Source: Flaviflagellibacter sp963786225
Lineage (GTDB): Bacteria > Pseudomonadota > Alphaproteobacteria > Rhizobiales > Methylopilaceae
DNA: 64,000 nt
NCBI GenBank assembly: GCA_963786225.1
Contig: CAWAYQ010000006.1
Span: forward strand, 62,001-126,000
Direction: 5' to 3'
In this document: piece after piece, positions 9,714-19,071 of the stretch
Position numbering within the stretch: position 1 is the first letter of the stretch
Layout: each line of letters begins with the position of its first letter
The notes under the pieces: model-generated
Told to the model about the DNA's origin: nothing
The model's input: only the letters and a program-made list of their open reading frames with translations
The model's database searches: none
Made by a program: the position numbers and the translations under genes

Positions 9714-10727
9714 TCAAGCCGGACCGGATTTCGAGCCGGGAGACAGCCGATCGACCTTGGGCGCGTCGCTCGCGGCCTGGAGGTCGGGCGGCACCTGGCG
9801 CTGCCTTATGCGTACGCGTTTGACCCGCCTCGGATCGGCATCGAGCACTTCGAAATCGAGATCCCCCGGTCCGGCGATGATTTCGCTGCGCACCGGCACC
9901 CGGCCTGCAAGCGTCACGAGCAGGCCGCCGATCGTGTCGACCTCCTCCGTCAGTTCACCGAGATCGAGTTCGAGCGTCGGCGCGAGTTCCGCGACCAGAT
10001 CTTCGAGCGGAGCGCGCCCCTGCGCGATCAGCGAGCCGTCGCGGGCGCGGAAGATCATCGGCCCTTCGATCTCGTCGTGCTCGTCCTCGATGTCGCCGAC
10101 CACCATCTCGACCAGGTTCTCGATGGTCACAAGCCCGTCGGTGCCGCCATATTCGTCGATGACGAGCGCCATATGGATGTGGGTCGCCTGCATCTTCGCC
10201 AAGAGGTCGTTGACCGGCATCGACGGCGGTACATACAGGACTTCGCGGACAAGATTGGCGCTGAGGATCGAGACCGAAAGATCGGGCTTTCCGAGGTCGA
10301 GGCCGGTTCTCGTGCGCGCGCGCGTCGTGAGATAACGCAGCACGTCCTTGATGTGAACCATGCCCTTCAGGTCGTCGATCGTCTCGCCGTAAACCGGCAG
10401 GCGCGAATGCTCCGCCTCCTCGAAACGGATCAGGACGTCGGAAAGCGGGATCTCGCCGGACACCGCGACGATGTCCGGACGCGGCACCATCACGTCGCCG
10501 CAATTCTGGTCGCGCAGGCCGAGGATGTTCTTAAGCATCGCCCGCTCCTTGGGCGAAAAGTCCGGCGTGTCGTCGCCGGCATCGGACGTCAGCGCATCCT
10601 CTATCTCGTCGCGGAGCGTTGCCGGAGCCTTCATCCGCAACAGGACTTTCAATCGTTCGATCCAGCCGCGCGGGTCCGCGCGCTCGTCCGATCCATGCCC
10701 GTTGGTACTTTGATCCTCGTTCGCCAT
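9714..10727 (-). CDS. corC: CBS-domain hemolysin-like protein (CorC/TlyC family)
   Basis: 337 residues: N-terminal linker, two CBS domains (about 85-215, including MVPRPDIVAV and ALVIDEYGGTDGLVT), and a C-terminal CorC_HlyC domain (about 235-315). No DUF21 membrane domain is present, so this is the soluble CorC type, proposed to act in magnesium/cobalt efflux or with ybeY and lnt functions. Only four bases separate it from lnt. The order miaB-phoH-ybeY-corC-lnt is a very widespread operon. The ion specificity is not established by the sequence. Confidence 0.92.
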   Translation of the reverse strand: MANEDQSTNGHGSDERADPRGWIERLKVLLRMKAPATLRDEIEDALTSDAGDDTPDFSPKERAMLKNILGLRDQNCGDVMVPRPDIVAVSGEIPLSDVLIRFEEAEHSRLPVYGETIDDLKGMVHIKDVLRYLTTRARTRTGLDLGKPDLSVSILSANLVREVLYVPPSMPVNDLLAKMQATHIHMALVIDEYGGTDGLVTIENLVEMVVGDIEDEHDEIEGPMIFRARDGSLIAQGRAPLEDLVAELAPTLELDLGELTEEVDTIGGLLVTLAGRVPVRSEIIAGPGDLDFEVLDADPRRVKRVRIRQRQVPPDLQAASDAPKVDRLSPGSKSGPA

Positions 10728-10751
10728 GGCGTGCGTGCCCGTCAGCGGGGC

Positions 10752-11228
10752 TTAAGCCTCCAGATAGGGGTCGGCTATGCCGAGGCGTGCGAGGGCCGCG
10801 CGCTCGGTGTTTTCCATCGTCTCGGCTTCGGCATCCGACATGTGATCGAAGCCGAACAGGTGCAGCGTGCCGTGAACGACGAGATGGGCGAAATGATCCT
10901 CAAAACTCTTGCCGTCGCGTTTCGCTTCCTCGGCGACGGTCTCGAACGCGAGAACGAGATCGCCGAGCAGCGGAGCGGTTGCGATCTCGTCGCCCTCGGC
11001 CCCGGGAAAGGACAATACATTGGTCGGCCGGTCCTTGCCGCGCCAATCGCGGTTCAGATCCTTCAGCCTCGCGTCGTCGGCGAGGATCACGGCAAGCTCG
11101 GCATCTTCCTTGCAGGTGCGACCGGCCTCCGTGAGCGCCGCAACGACCGCGCGTTTGGCGACCTCCTCGGTACCGGGATGGGCGTCCCAGAGCGGGCTTT
11201 CCGCAACGACGTCGACGACGGGGCTCAT
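10752..11228 (-). CDS. ybeY: Endoribonuclease YbeY, rRNA maturation
   Basis: Metal-dependent RNase acting in 16S rRNA 3'-end maturation and ribosome quality control. 158 residues with the zinc motif HGTLHLFGFDH (His119, His123, His129) and the conserved RGKDRPTNVLSFP upstream of it. The ATG overlaps the phoH stop (ATGA), which indicates translational coupling. Confidence 0.96.
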   Translation of the reverse strand: MSPVVDVVAESPLWDAHPGTEEVAKRAVVAALTEAGRTCKEDAELAVILADDARLKDLNRDWRGKDRPTNVLSFPGAEGDEIATAPLLGDLVLAFETVAEEAKRDGKSFEDHFAHLVVHGTLHLFGFDHMSDAEAETMENTERAALARLGIADPYLEA

Positions 11229-12238
11229 GGCTTCTTTCCCGGAAGCTTGGCGCGATCCGAGGCCTCATACGCACGCACGATGCGGCCGACGAGTTCGTGG
11301 CGCACCACATCCGCCTCGCCGAACCGGCACACCGAAATGCCTTCGACATCGGCAAGAAGTTTTGTGGCCTCCATCAGCCCGGACAATTGTCCCGTCGGCA
11401 GATCGACCTGCGTCACGTCTCCGCACACGACCATCCGCGAGTTCTCGCCGAGGCGCGTCAGAAACATCTTCATCTGCATCGTCGTCGCGTTCTGCGCTTC
11501 GTCGAGGATGATCGCGGCATTCGTCAGGGTGCGCCCGCGCATGAAGGCGAGCGGCGCGATCTCGATAATGCCTTGCTGCAGCCCGCGCTCCACACGCTCG
11601 GGCGGCAGCATGTCGTAAAGGGCGTCGTAGAGCGGCCTGAGATACGGATCGACTTTTTCGCGCATATCGCCGGGCAGAAAGCCGAGCCGTTCGCCCGCCT
11701 CGACCGCCGGCCGCGACAGGACGATGCGCTCGACCTCGCCGCGAATGAGCAGCGCGACGGCATTGGCCACCGCGAGATAGGTTTTGCCGGTCCCGGCCGG
11801 GCCGACGCCGAACACGAGTTCGTTCTTGCCGAGAGAACGTATGTACGCGTCCTGCGCGGGCGTGCGCGCGACGACCGTCTTCTTAGGTGTCAGAACATGG
11901 GCGAAGCCGCCGCGAAGTCCGCCCTCGGACGGAAACAATGTTCCCTGGTCGGACGTCATGCGGATCGCGCCGTCGACATCGCCGAGCCCGACATCCTCAC
12001 CGCGCCGGACGCGTGCGGACAGGTTTTCGAGCACGCGGCGCGCCTGTTCGGTCGCTTCCGCCGGTCCGCGGATCGCGACGTGGTTGCCACTCGGCGTCAC
12101 CTCGACGCCGAGACGGCGCTCCAGAAAAGCGAGGTTTTGGTCGTGGCTGCCGAAGATGCCGCTCGCGAGCCTGTTGTCGTCGAACGACAGCAGGACCTCG
12201 GCAGACTTCTGCAGGCTGGGAACCGGACTTGTCGTCAC
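11225..12238 (-). CDS. phoH: PhoH-like ATPase (YbeZ)
   Basis: 337-residue P-loop protein with Walker A GPAGTGKT (146-153) and Walker B AIILDEAQNA; KH-like N-terminal region. YbeZ is a presumed RNA helicase-like partner of YbeY. The GTG start overlaps the miaB stop (GTGA) and its stop overlaps ybeY, so the three genes are tightly coupled. Confidence 0.95.
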   Translation of the reverse strand: MTTSPVPSLQKSAEVLLSFDDNRLASGIFGSHDQNLAFLERRLGVEVTPSGNHVAIRGPAEATEQARRVLENLSARVRRGEDVGLGDVDGAIRMTSDQGTLFPSEGGLRGGFAHVLTPKKTVVARTPAQDAYIRSLGKNELVFGVGPAGTGKTYLAVANAVALLIRGEVERIVLSRPAVEAGERLGFLPGDMREKVDPYLRPLYDALYDMLPPERVERGLQQGIIEIAPLAFMRGRTLTNAAIILDEAQNATTMQMKMFLTRLGENSRMVVCGDVTQVDLPTGQLSGLMEATKLLADVEGISVCRFGEADVVRHELVGRIVRAYEASDRAKLPGKKP

Positions 12239-13620
12239 GCCACCGCCTCCATGCGCGCACCGTCACGCGCTGTTTCGATTATCTCGCCGAACAGGCTGTT
12301 TCGCGTGTTCGACACGATCCGCACCGGAACGACATCGCCGATCGCGATTCTATCCGATTCGATCTGCACCGGCTGCAGATAGGGCGAACGACCGGCGATC
12401 TGGCCGGGATGGCGTCCCGCGCGGTCGAACAGCACGTCCATCACTTTGCCGATGGCGGCGCGGTTGAAGTCCTGCCGCTGCTCTTCGAGCAGCGCCTGAA
12501 GCCGCAGCAGACGCTCGGAGCCGATCTCGTCCGGCACCTGCTCCATATCGGCGGCCGGCGTGCCGGGGCGCGGGGAATATTTGAAGGTGAAGGTCGAGGC
12601 GAAACCGACCTCGCGCGCAAGCGCCATCGTCGCTTCGAAATCCGCGTCCGTCTCGCCGGGAAAGCCGGCGATGAAATCCGACGACAAAGCGAGATCGGGC
12701 TGCACGGCACGAACGCGCTCGATCAGGCGCAGATAATCCGCCACCGTGTGCCCCCGGTTCATCGCCTCGAGGATCCGGTCCGAGCCCGACTGCACCGGCA
12801 GATGCAGATACGGCATCAGCTCCTTCAGATCGCGGTGCGCGGCAATCAGTTCCTCGTCCATGTCGCGCGGATGGCTGGTCGTGTAACGCAGCCGGGCGAT
12901 TCCGGGGATTTTCGCGATCCGCGCGAGAAGCCGACCGAGGCCCCAGTCTTTGCCGTCCGGGCCCGCGCCATGGAAAGCGTTGACGTTCTGGCCGAGCAAA
13001 GTGATTTCGCGGACGCCGTGATCGGCGAGGCGCTCGGCCTCCGCGACGATCTGCGAAACCGGCCGCGAGATTTCAGTGCCGCGCGTATAGGGCACGACGC
13101 AGAAGGTACAGAATTTGTCGCAGCCTTCCTGCACGGTGAGGAACGCGGCGGGGCCGCGCGCCAGCGTCTTCTCGCGGCTTGCGGCCGGCAGGTGGGCGAA
13201 CTTGTCCTCGACCGGAAATTCCGTGTCGACGACTTTGCCGGCCTTCGCGCGCGCCAGAAGATCGGGCAGGCGGTGATAGCTCTGCGGGCCGACAACGAGA
13301 TCGACGCCCTTTGCGCGCTTCAGAATTTCGGCGCCCTCGGCCTGCGCCACGCAGCCCGCCACCGCGATGGTGACGTCGTGCCCGTTCGCGCGTCGCTCGG
13401 CCTTCAGTTCGCGCATCCGGCCGAGTTCGGAATAGACCTTCTCGACGGCTCTTTCGCGGATATGGCAGGTGTTGAGAACGACGAGATCGGCGTCGTCGGG
13501 CGTTGCGGTCTCGACATAACCCTCTGGCGCCAGAGCATCGGCCATGCGCTGGGCGTCATAGACGTTCATCTGGCAGCCATAAGACCGGACGAAGAGCTTC
13601 TTTGGATGTGGTTTCGTCAA
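12235..13620 (-). CDS. miaB: tRNA-2-methylthio-N6-dimethylallyladenosine synthase
   Basis: Radical-SAM methylthiotransferase modifying A37 of tRNAs reading UNN codons. 461 residues: N-terminal UPF0004 domain with cluster cysteines in SYGCQMNVYD, NTCHIRE and GCVAQAEG, radical-SAM motif CDKFCTFC, and a C-terminal TRAM domain (about 385-455). The start is a TTG at 13620 (MTKPHPKKLFVRSYGCQ); no better start exists before the first cluster Cys. It is the first gene of the operon through lnt. Confidence 0.96.
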   Translation of the reverse strand: MTKPHPKKLFVRSYGCQMNVYDAQRMADALAPEGYVETATPDDADLVVLNTCHIRERAVEKVYSELGRMRELKAERRANGHDVTIAVAGCVAQAEGAEILKRAKGVDLVVGPQSYHRLPDLLARAKAGKVVDTEFPVEDKFAHLPAASREKTLARGPAAFLTVQEGCDKFCTFCVVPYTRGTEISRPVSQIVAEAERLADHGVREITLLGQNVNAFHGAGPDGKDWGLGRLLARIAKIPGIARLRYTTSHPRDMDEELIAAHRDLKELMPYLHLPVQSGSDRILEAMNRGHTVADYLRLIERVRAVQPDLALSSDFIAGFPGETDADFEATMALAREVGFASTFTFKYSPRPGTPAADMEQVPDEIGSERLLRLQALLEEQRQDFNRAAIGKVMDVLFDRAGRHPGQIAGRSPYLQPVQIESDRIAIGDVVPVRIVSNTRNSLFGEIIETARDGARMEAVA

Positions 13621-13694
13621 AGTTCGAATGCTGCTCCGGCGCGTTTCCGCGCCCGTCCCTTTCCGTCCCGCGATGCAAAAGCCGGACCTCGGTT

Positions 13695-14504
13695 CTACCC
13701 GGTTTGAGCCTCCAAGAGAATAGGCGCGGGCACCGAAGGCCCCCGAAGGGCGCGCCGCGTCATGACCCGGACCTCATTCTCGGCGCGCTGCGCCACGTGC
13801 TTGCGGTCGGTTTCGGCGGTGACCCGGATCGGCTCTCCGAACGAGATCACCGCGTCCGGCCCGCCCTGTTTCATCAACTCCCACAAATGCTTGGGCAAGG
13901 TCATGCCGCCATACCAGGCAATTTGCGGCCGCTCCCGCCTCAAGACGGGCAGGCCGTGACGTCGCGGATAGGCGACGGACACGGGCTGCACATAGACCTG
14001 TTCGCCGCCGCCGCCCGCGATCGCCTCGCGGGCCGCGCCGATCAGCGCCGAACGGAACGGCAGGATCCGGTTATGGTCGCTCGACGTGCCCTCGGCGAAC
14101 AGCACCACCGCCTCGCCGGAGGCCAGCCTTTCGCCGATCTCCCGCGTTGCGCCGCCCGTCGCGCTGCGCCGTTTGCGGTCGACGAAGATCGTCCGCGACA
14201 GCCGCGCCAGAAACCCGATCCCCGGCCAGGCGCCGACCTCGCTCTTGGCCACGAACGAGACCGGCATCGCGGCCGCGAGCACCGTGATGTCGAGCCACGA
14301 CGAGTGGTTCGAGGCCAGGAGCAGCGGTCGCTGCGCCGCCAGCGCACCGACCTGTTCGAGCTTCATGCCGAGCAGACCGCACGCGGCGCGGTGATAGAGA
14401 TGCGGAATGAACCCGCCGCGCCCGAATTTCAACGCGAGCCATTGCAGCGGAATGCCGATCAGAACGAGCGCGATCAGGGCCGCGACCCGCAGGGGCGCGA
14501 TCAG
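13695..14504 (-). CDS. plsC: 1-acyl-sn-glycerol-3-phosphate acyltransferase family protein
   Basis: Lysophospholipid acyltransferase with motif I NHSSWLD (HX4D) and motif III FAEGTSSD. A TTG at 14432 is the first conventional start, but the in-frame sequence upstream encodes PLRVAALIALVLIGIPLQW, the N-terminal membrane helix this family normally has. No ATG, GTG or TTG precedes that helix in frame. The CTG at 14504 overlaps the fur stop as CTGA and gives 269 residues; I choose it as the likely start. Substrate could be lysophosphatidate or ornithine lipid precursor; the sequence does not decide. Confidence 0.82.
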   Translation of the reverse strand: MIAPLRVAALIALVLIGIPLQWLALKFGRGGFIPHLYHRAACGLLGMKLEQVGALAAQRPLLLASNHSSWLDITVLAAAMPVSFVAKSEVGAWPGIGFLARLSRTIFVDRKRRSATGGATREIGERLASGEAVVLFAEGTSSDHNRILPFRSALIGAAREAIAGGGGEQVYVQPVSVAYPRRHGLPVLRRERPQIAWYGGMTLPKHLWELMKQGGPDAVISFGEPIRVTAETDRKHVAQRAENEVRVMTRRALRGPSVPAPILLEAQTG

Positions 14505-14923
14505 CGCTCGTCGTCCTTGAGCGGCACGGCGTAAAGCTCCATGCGGTGATCGACGAGCCTGAAACCGAGACGGCGGGCGATTTCGGCCTGCAGCCGCTCG
14601 ATCTCCTCGTCGCGGAATTCCACGACCTTGCCGGTGCGCAGATCGATCAGATGATCGTGATGCTCGTCCGGCACCTGCTCATAACGCGAGCGCCCGTCCC
14701 GGAATTCGTGCTTGGCGACGATGCCCGCGTCTTCGAACAGCTTCACCGTCCGGTAGACGGTCGCAATCGAAATGCGCGAATCCACCTCGACCGCGCGGCG
14801 GTGCAGTTCCTCGACGTCGGGATGATCGGTCGCAGCTTCCAGAACGCGGGCGATGACTCGCCTTTGTTCGGTCATGCGCATGCCCTTGGCCGCGCATTGT
14901 CCTTCGATCGATGAATGATCCAC
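14501..14923 (-). CDS. fur: Fur-family metal-responsive transcriptional regulator
   Basis: 140 residues from a GTG at 14923 with a purine-rich site (GGAAGGGGC) upstream. The winged helix (MRMTEQRRVIARVLEAATDH, ISIATVYRTVKLFEDAGIV) is followed by the metal-binding dimer domain (PDEHHDHLIDLRTGKVVEF). The C-terminal CxxC zinc pairs of E. coli Fur are absent, as in rhizobial Fur/Mur proteins. In rhizobia this orthologue often senses manganese (Mur) while Irr and RirA control iron, so the ligand is uncertain. It sits downstream of tsaB-rimI and is coupled to plsC. Confidence 0.9.
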   Translation of the reverse strand: MDHSSIEGQCAAKGMRMTEQRRVIARVLEAATDHPDVEELHRRAVEVDSRISIATVYRTVKLFEDAGIVAKHEFRDGRSRYEQVPDEHHDHLIDLRTGKVVEFRDEEIERLQAEIARRLGFRLVDHRMELYAVPLKDDER

Positions 14924-14981
14924 GTCCGCCCCTTCCGCGCCGGCGGTTAGCCAAGCGGACTCTATAGGACCGCGCGCGGGA

Positions 14982-15470
14982 TCAGCCAAGCGGCCGGGCG
15001 AGAACCTTTGCCGCGCCCCGCGTGCCATCGCGCCGCGCATAGTATGCGGGGCGGGCACCGATCTCGCTGAAACCGAAGCGGGCATAAAGGCGAAGCGCGG
15101 GAACATTGTCTTCATCCACCTCCAGCACGACCCGACGGGCGCCGGCCGCCTGAAGCCGTGCCAGATGGCGCGCGAGCAGGGGCGAACTTCCGCCCTTTCC
15201 GCGACGCCTGGATGACACGGCGATGGACAGAAGCTCAGCCTCGTCCACGGCTACGCGCGACAGCGCGAACCCGTCGATCGCCGCGCTCCGCGCCTCCGCG
15301 CGCAGCACGTCTGCAATGACATTGCGGTCCGACATCAGCCCTTCGATCTCGGCCACGCTCCAGCCGCGCGCGAAGCTTGCATCATGCAGCGCCGCGATCT
15401 GCGCCGCGTGGCGCGCCTGAGCGGGATCGACCCGCCATTCCGTCTTGCGGAAGAAGTCGAACAGACCCAT
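14982..15470 (-). CDS. rimI: Ribosomal-protein-alanine N-acetyltransferase
   Basis: GNAT-fold acetyltransferase of 162 residues. The acetyl-CoA loop reads VSSRRRGKGGSSPLL, followed by LEVDEDNVPALRLYARFGF, the usual RimI tail before a Tyr-containing end. It modifies the N-terminus of S18 in E. coli. It lies three bases after tsaB, the common tsaB-rimI pairing, which supports RimI over a generic GNAT. Confidence 0.92.
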   Translation of the reverse strand: MGLFDFFRKTEWRVDPAQARHAAQIAALHDASFARGWSVAEIEGLMSDRNVIADVLRAEARSAAIDGFALSRVAVDEAELLSIAVSSRRRGKGGSSPLLARHLARLQAAGARRVVLEVDEDNVPALRLYARFGFSEIGARPAYYARRDGTRGAAKVLARPLG

Positions 15471-15473
15471 GGC

Positions 15474-16148
15474 TCAGACCCGCGCGATCTGGCTGGCGGT
15501 GCTGGGCTTCGTGACGTCGGCGGGCCTGAGATAGACGGGGCGCGGCAGCCGTTCGGGAATCGGAGAGGCGGCACCGAGCCGCGCCAGCCAGACGGGGTCG
15601 GGCACCGTGCTGTTCAGCACGATCTCGTGCCGCGTCTGCGACGCGTCCAGCACGATCTGCGCGCCGGAGCCGACGAGGCGCACCGGCCCGTCGCCCGCCA
15701 TGCGCGCGGCATCCCTGGCCGTCAATACGCGCGCCGGAACAAGTCCGAGGCCGGACGGCGCGAAGATCTGAAAGAAGACGCGGCCATGCCGCGCATCCAC
15801 CGCCGCCGCCACGGCACGGCCGTCGCCGGTGGCCAGGGCCGGCGCGACCAGCGCGATCAGGGTGGTGACGCCGACCAGGGGTTTTTTCGTCGCGAGAGAC
15901 AATCCGCGCGCGGCCGACAGCCCGACGCGGATTCCGGTGAACGACCCCGGTCCGGTCGTGACGACGAGGCGATCGACGGTGTTCAGCCCGGCTGCGCCAC
16001 CGACGACCTGGTCGATCATCGGCATCAGGGCCTCGGCATGGCCGCGCTCCATCGGCAGGCTCGTTCGGGCGAGCACCGTATCGGAAGACGTGTCGAGCAG
16101 CGCGACGGAACACGCCGCGAGCGCAGTATCGATGGCTAGGACGCGCAC
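15474..16148 (-). CDS. tsaB: tRNA threonylcarbamoyladenosine biosynthesis protein TsaB
   Basis: Partner of TsaD and TsaE in making t6A37 of ANN-decoding tRNAs. 224 residues of ASKHA fold with MRVLAIDTALAACSVAL at the N-terminus and VVTTGPGSFTGIRVGLSAA, the family hallmark. Starts with GTG. The short non-catalytic length separates it from TsaD. Confidence 0.95.
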   Translation of the reverse strand: MRVLAIDTALAACSVALLDTSSDTVLARTSLPMERGHAEALMPMIDQVVGGAAGLNTVDRLVVTTGPGSFTGIRVGLSAARGLSLATKKPLVGVTTLIALVAPALATGDGRAVAAAVDARHGRVFFQIFAPSGLGLVPARVLTARDAARMAGDGPVRLVGSGAQIVLDASQTRHEIVLNSTVPDPVWLARLGAASPIPERLPRPVYLRPADVTKPSTASQIARV

Positions 16149-16216
16149 GCGGGTTTCTCAGCCTCTACGAAGCGCGATTCTATACCGCCGGGGCGGGAAT
16201 ACAAAAGCGTCCGGCT

Positions 16217-16783
16217 TCAGACCGGACGCACTTCCTGAACTTCGGGCACGAAATGGCGCAGCAGATTCTCGATGCCCTGCTTCAAAGTCGCCGTGGACGA
16301 CGGGCAACCCGCGCACGAGCCCTTCATGGCCAGATAGACGACGCCTTCCTTGTAGCCCTTGAAGGTGATGTCGCCACCGTCCTGCGCCACGGCCGGACGG
16401 ACGCGCGTCTCGATCAGCTCCTTGATCGTGCCGACCAGGGCCTCGTCCGCAGCCTCGAAAAACTCTCCGTCTTCGGTCTTGCCATGCGCGGTCACGCCGT
16501 CGGCCAGGAGCGGCACACCCTTCAGGTAATGCTCCATGATGGCGCCGAGGATCGCGGGCTTCAGGTGCTGCCAGTCCTCATCGCCCGTCTTGGTGACGGT
16601 GATGAAGTCCTGGCCGTAGAACACGCCGCCGACGCCCGGCACCGAAAACAGACGCTCGGCGAGAGGCGACTTCTTCGCGCCGTCGAGGTCTGTGATCTCG
16701 AGCGTGCCGCCGGGCAGCACATCGCGGCCGGGAAGGAATTTCAGGGTCGCCGGGTTCGGCGTGGCTTCGGTCTGGATAAACAT
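16217..16783 (-). CDS. nfuA: Fe-S cluster carrier/scaffold NfuA family protein
   Basis: 188 residues: N-terminal Nfu_N domain (MFIQTEATPNPATLKFLPG) and C-terminal NifU-like domain with the cluster-binding CAGC (Cys157, Cys160). It delivers Fe-S clusters to target enzymes. The ATG at 16783 is the family start; the open frame to 16891 upstream is not conserved. It stands as its own unit, separated from trpS by a hairpin. Confidence 0.95.
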   Translation of the reverse strand: MFIQTEATPNPATLKFLPGRDVLPGGTLEITDLDGAKKSPLAERLFSVPGVGGVFYGQDFITVTKTGDEDWQHLKPAILGAIMEHYLKGVPLLADGVTAHGKTEDGEFFEAADEALVGTIKELIETRVRPAVAQDGGDITFKGYKEGVVYLAMKGSCAGCPSSTATLKQGIENLLRHFVPEVQEVRPV

Positions 16784-16880
16784 CGAGCTTTCCGTCAGGC
16801 CGCCGTGTTCAAGGCGCGGGGCCGGCGCACTCCTAAGATATGGGATATGAGCGGACGGATTGCAAAGGCAGAGGCGCGCA

Positions 16881-16901
16881 CCCTCTCCCAAAGGGAGAGG
16901 G
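16881..16901. repeat. CCCTCTCCC/GGGAGAGGG hairpin after trpS
   Basis: Perfect 9-bp inverted repeat (16881-16889 and 16893-16901) with an AAA loop, directly downstream of the trpS stop. One of a family in this window (also near 19080, 46835, 57690-57890 and 61045-61175). Position at a gene end suggests a terminator or RNA-stabilising role. Confidence 0.75.
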
Positions 16902-16908
16902 AGCAGAA

Positions 16909-17947
16909 CTACCGCCGCACGAACCCGACAACATCCTTCACGGCATCGAGGTTCGGCTTGGCGATCGTCTCGGCCCGCTCCGCGCCATCCCTGAGAATCG
17001 CATCGATTGCAGGCTCATCGTCCATCAGCCGGTTCATTTCCGTGCCGATGGGCCCGAGCTTCGCGACCGCGAGTTCCACCAGCGCTGCCTTGAACGCCGA
17101 GAACTGGCCGCCGCCGAAATCCTTGAGCACATCCTGTTTCGACACGCCGCCGAGCGCGGCGAAGATTCCGACCAGATTGTCGGCTTCCGGACGCCCTTCC
17201 AGCCCTTCGACCTCGGACGGCAGATCATGCGGATCGGTCTTGGCCTTGCGCACCTTGCTCGCGATCGTGTCGGCGTCGTCGGTCAGGTTGATGCGCGACT
17301 GATCGGACGGATCGGACTTCGACATCTTCTTCGCACCGTCGCGGAGCGACATGACCCGCGTTGCCGCGCCCTGGATCAAAGGCTCGGGCAGCGGGAAGAA
17401 CGCATCGCCATAGCCCTTGGCCGCAATCGAAGCCGAAAAGTCGTTGTTGAATTTCTGGGCGATGTCGCGCGCCAGTTCGAGATGCTGCTTCTGATCCTCG
17501 CCCACCGGCACATGGGTTGCCTTGTAGGCCAGGATGTCGGCCGCCATCAGCACCGGATAGACATAGAGACCGACGCTCGCTGCTTCGCGGTCCTTGCCGG
17601 CCTTTTCCTTGAACTGGGTCATGCGGTTCAGCCAGCCCATGCGGGCCGTGCAGTTCAGGATCCAGGCAAGCTCGGCATGGGCCGAGACCTGGCTCTGGTT
17701 GAAAATCGCATTCTTCTTCGGATCGACGCCCGCCGCGATGAAGGCCGCCGCCGTCTCGCGGATATTGCGCGTCAGTTCGTCCGGATCCTGCGCGAACGGT
17801 GATCGCGTGCATGTCGACCACGCAGTACAGGCACTCATGCTCGTGCTGCAGCGCGACGAACTTGGCGATTGCGCCGAGATAATTGCCCAGATGCAGATTG
17901 CCGGTCGGCTGGACGCCGGAGAAAACGCGCGGCTGGAAGGCGGCCAT
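16909..17947 (-). pseudogene. trpS: Tryptophanyl-tRNA synthetase, frameshifted
   Basis: Class I synthetase charging tRNA-Trp. The N-terminus (MAAFQPRVFSGVQPTGNLHL) with its HIGH-type signature HLGN reads in one frame to MHAITV. The rest, starting QDPDELTRNIRE, reads in another frame and includes KKMSKSDPS. The switch lies at about 17791-17801. Removing one base there restores ITVAQDPDEL, matching the family spacing, and the total length is 3n+1. As the enzyme is essential and no second copy is visible here, a sequencing insertion is the probable cause. Confidence 0.93.
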
Positions 17948-18065
17948 ATGGAATGTCCCGATGAGGCGCGGGTTATGGCAATGCGCCCTCTCGGGCGCAA
18001 GGCTTGGCAGAAAAGGGCCGTCCGTTTAAGCCTCCGCCTCCCATTCCTGTGAAAGCTCCCGCTCC

Positions 18066-19070
18066 ATGACCGCTCCCCGCTACGACGTGCTCGGCCTCGG
18101 CAACGCCATCGTCGACGTGCTCGCCCGCGTCGAGGACGATTTCCTGATCGCGGAGGGCATGGCCAAGGGCTCGATGGCCCTGATCGACGAGGCCCGCGCC
18201 AAGGCGCTCTATGAGAAGATCGGCGCCAGCGTCTATGTCTCGGGCGGCAGCGCCGCGAACACCTGCGCGGGCGTCGCCTCGCTGGGCGGCCGCGCCGCTT
18301 TCGTCGGCAAGGTCCGCGACGACGAATTGGGCAAGAGCTTCGCCCACGACATCAAGGGCGCCGGCGTGTATTTCGCCACCCCCGCCGCGACGTCCGGCGC
18401 CGCGACCGCGAGTTGCGTCATCCTCGTCACCCCCGACGGCGAGCGGACGATGAACACCTTTCTCGGGGCGAGCCAGGGCCTCGGCCCGAACGATGTCGAC
18501 CCGGACCTCGTCCGCGCCTCCGGCACGATCTATCTCGAGGGCTATCTGTGGGACCCGCCGGAAGCGATGACGGCCTTCCGCCGCGCCGCCGACATCGCGC
18601 ACGAAGCCGGCCGCAAGGTCGCGCTCTCGCTGTCCAATTCGTTCTGCGTCGAACGCCACCGCCCGGAATTCCTCGACTTCATCCGCTCGGGCGTGGATCT
18701 CGTCTTCGCCAACGAGCACGAAGCCAGGGCGCTCTATGAAACCGCCGACTTCGACACCGCGCTCGAAGCGCTCCGTATGGACGCGAAATCCGCCGTCGTG
18801 ACGCGCAGCGAACAGGGCGCGGTCTTCATCAAGGGTGGCGAGACGGTCGTGGTTCCGGCACATCCGATCGAGCGCGTCGTCGATGCGACGGGGGCGGGCG
18901 ATCTCTATGCCGCCGGCGTCCTTACAGGTCTCGCGCGCGGCCTGAGCTTCCATGAAGCCGGACGCCTCGGCGCGTTCGCCGCGGCGGAAGTGCTGTCGCA
19001 TCTGGGCGCGCGTCCGCAGCGCAACCTTGCGAGCTTCGCTGCGGAGAACGGGTTTTTGCAGGGAGTGTAA
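18066..19070 (+). CDS. PfkB-family sugar/nucleoside kinase (adenosine kinase-like)
   Basis: 334 residues with ribokinase-fold signatures: GGSAANTCAGVASLGG near the N-terminus and the catalytic DATGAGDLYAAG near residue 277. The opening YDVLGLGNAIVDVLA is typical of the rhizobial adenosine kinase group, but the substrate cannot be fixed from sequence. It is transcribed convergently with coaA and divergently from trpS. Confidence 0.88.
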   Translation: MTAPRYDVLGLGNAIVDVLARVEDDFLIAEGMAKGSMALIDEARAKALYEKIGASVYVSGGSAANTCAGVASLGGRAAFVGKVRDDELGKSFAHDIKGAGVYFATPAATSGAATASCVILVTPDGERTMNTFLGASQGLGPNDVDPDLVRASGTIYLEGYLWDPPEAMTAFRRAADIAHEAGRKVALSLSNSFCVERHRPEFLDFIRSGVDLVFANEHEARALYETADFDTALEALRMDAKSAVVTRSEQGAVFIKGGETVVVPAHPIERVVDATGAGDLYAAGVLTGLARGLSFHEAGRLGAFAAAEVLSHLGARPQRNLASFAAENGFLQGV

Positions 19071-19071
19071 T

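Noticed and set aside
9612..11618. 668-codon plus-strand open frame opposite corC, ybeY and phoH
   Set aside because: Antisense to three conserved, overlapping genes; no independent evidence of coding.
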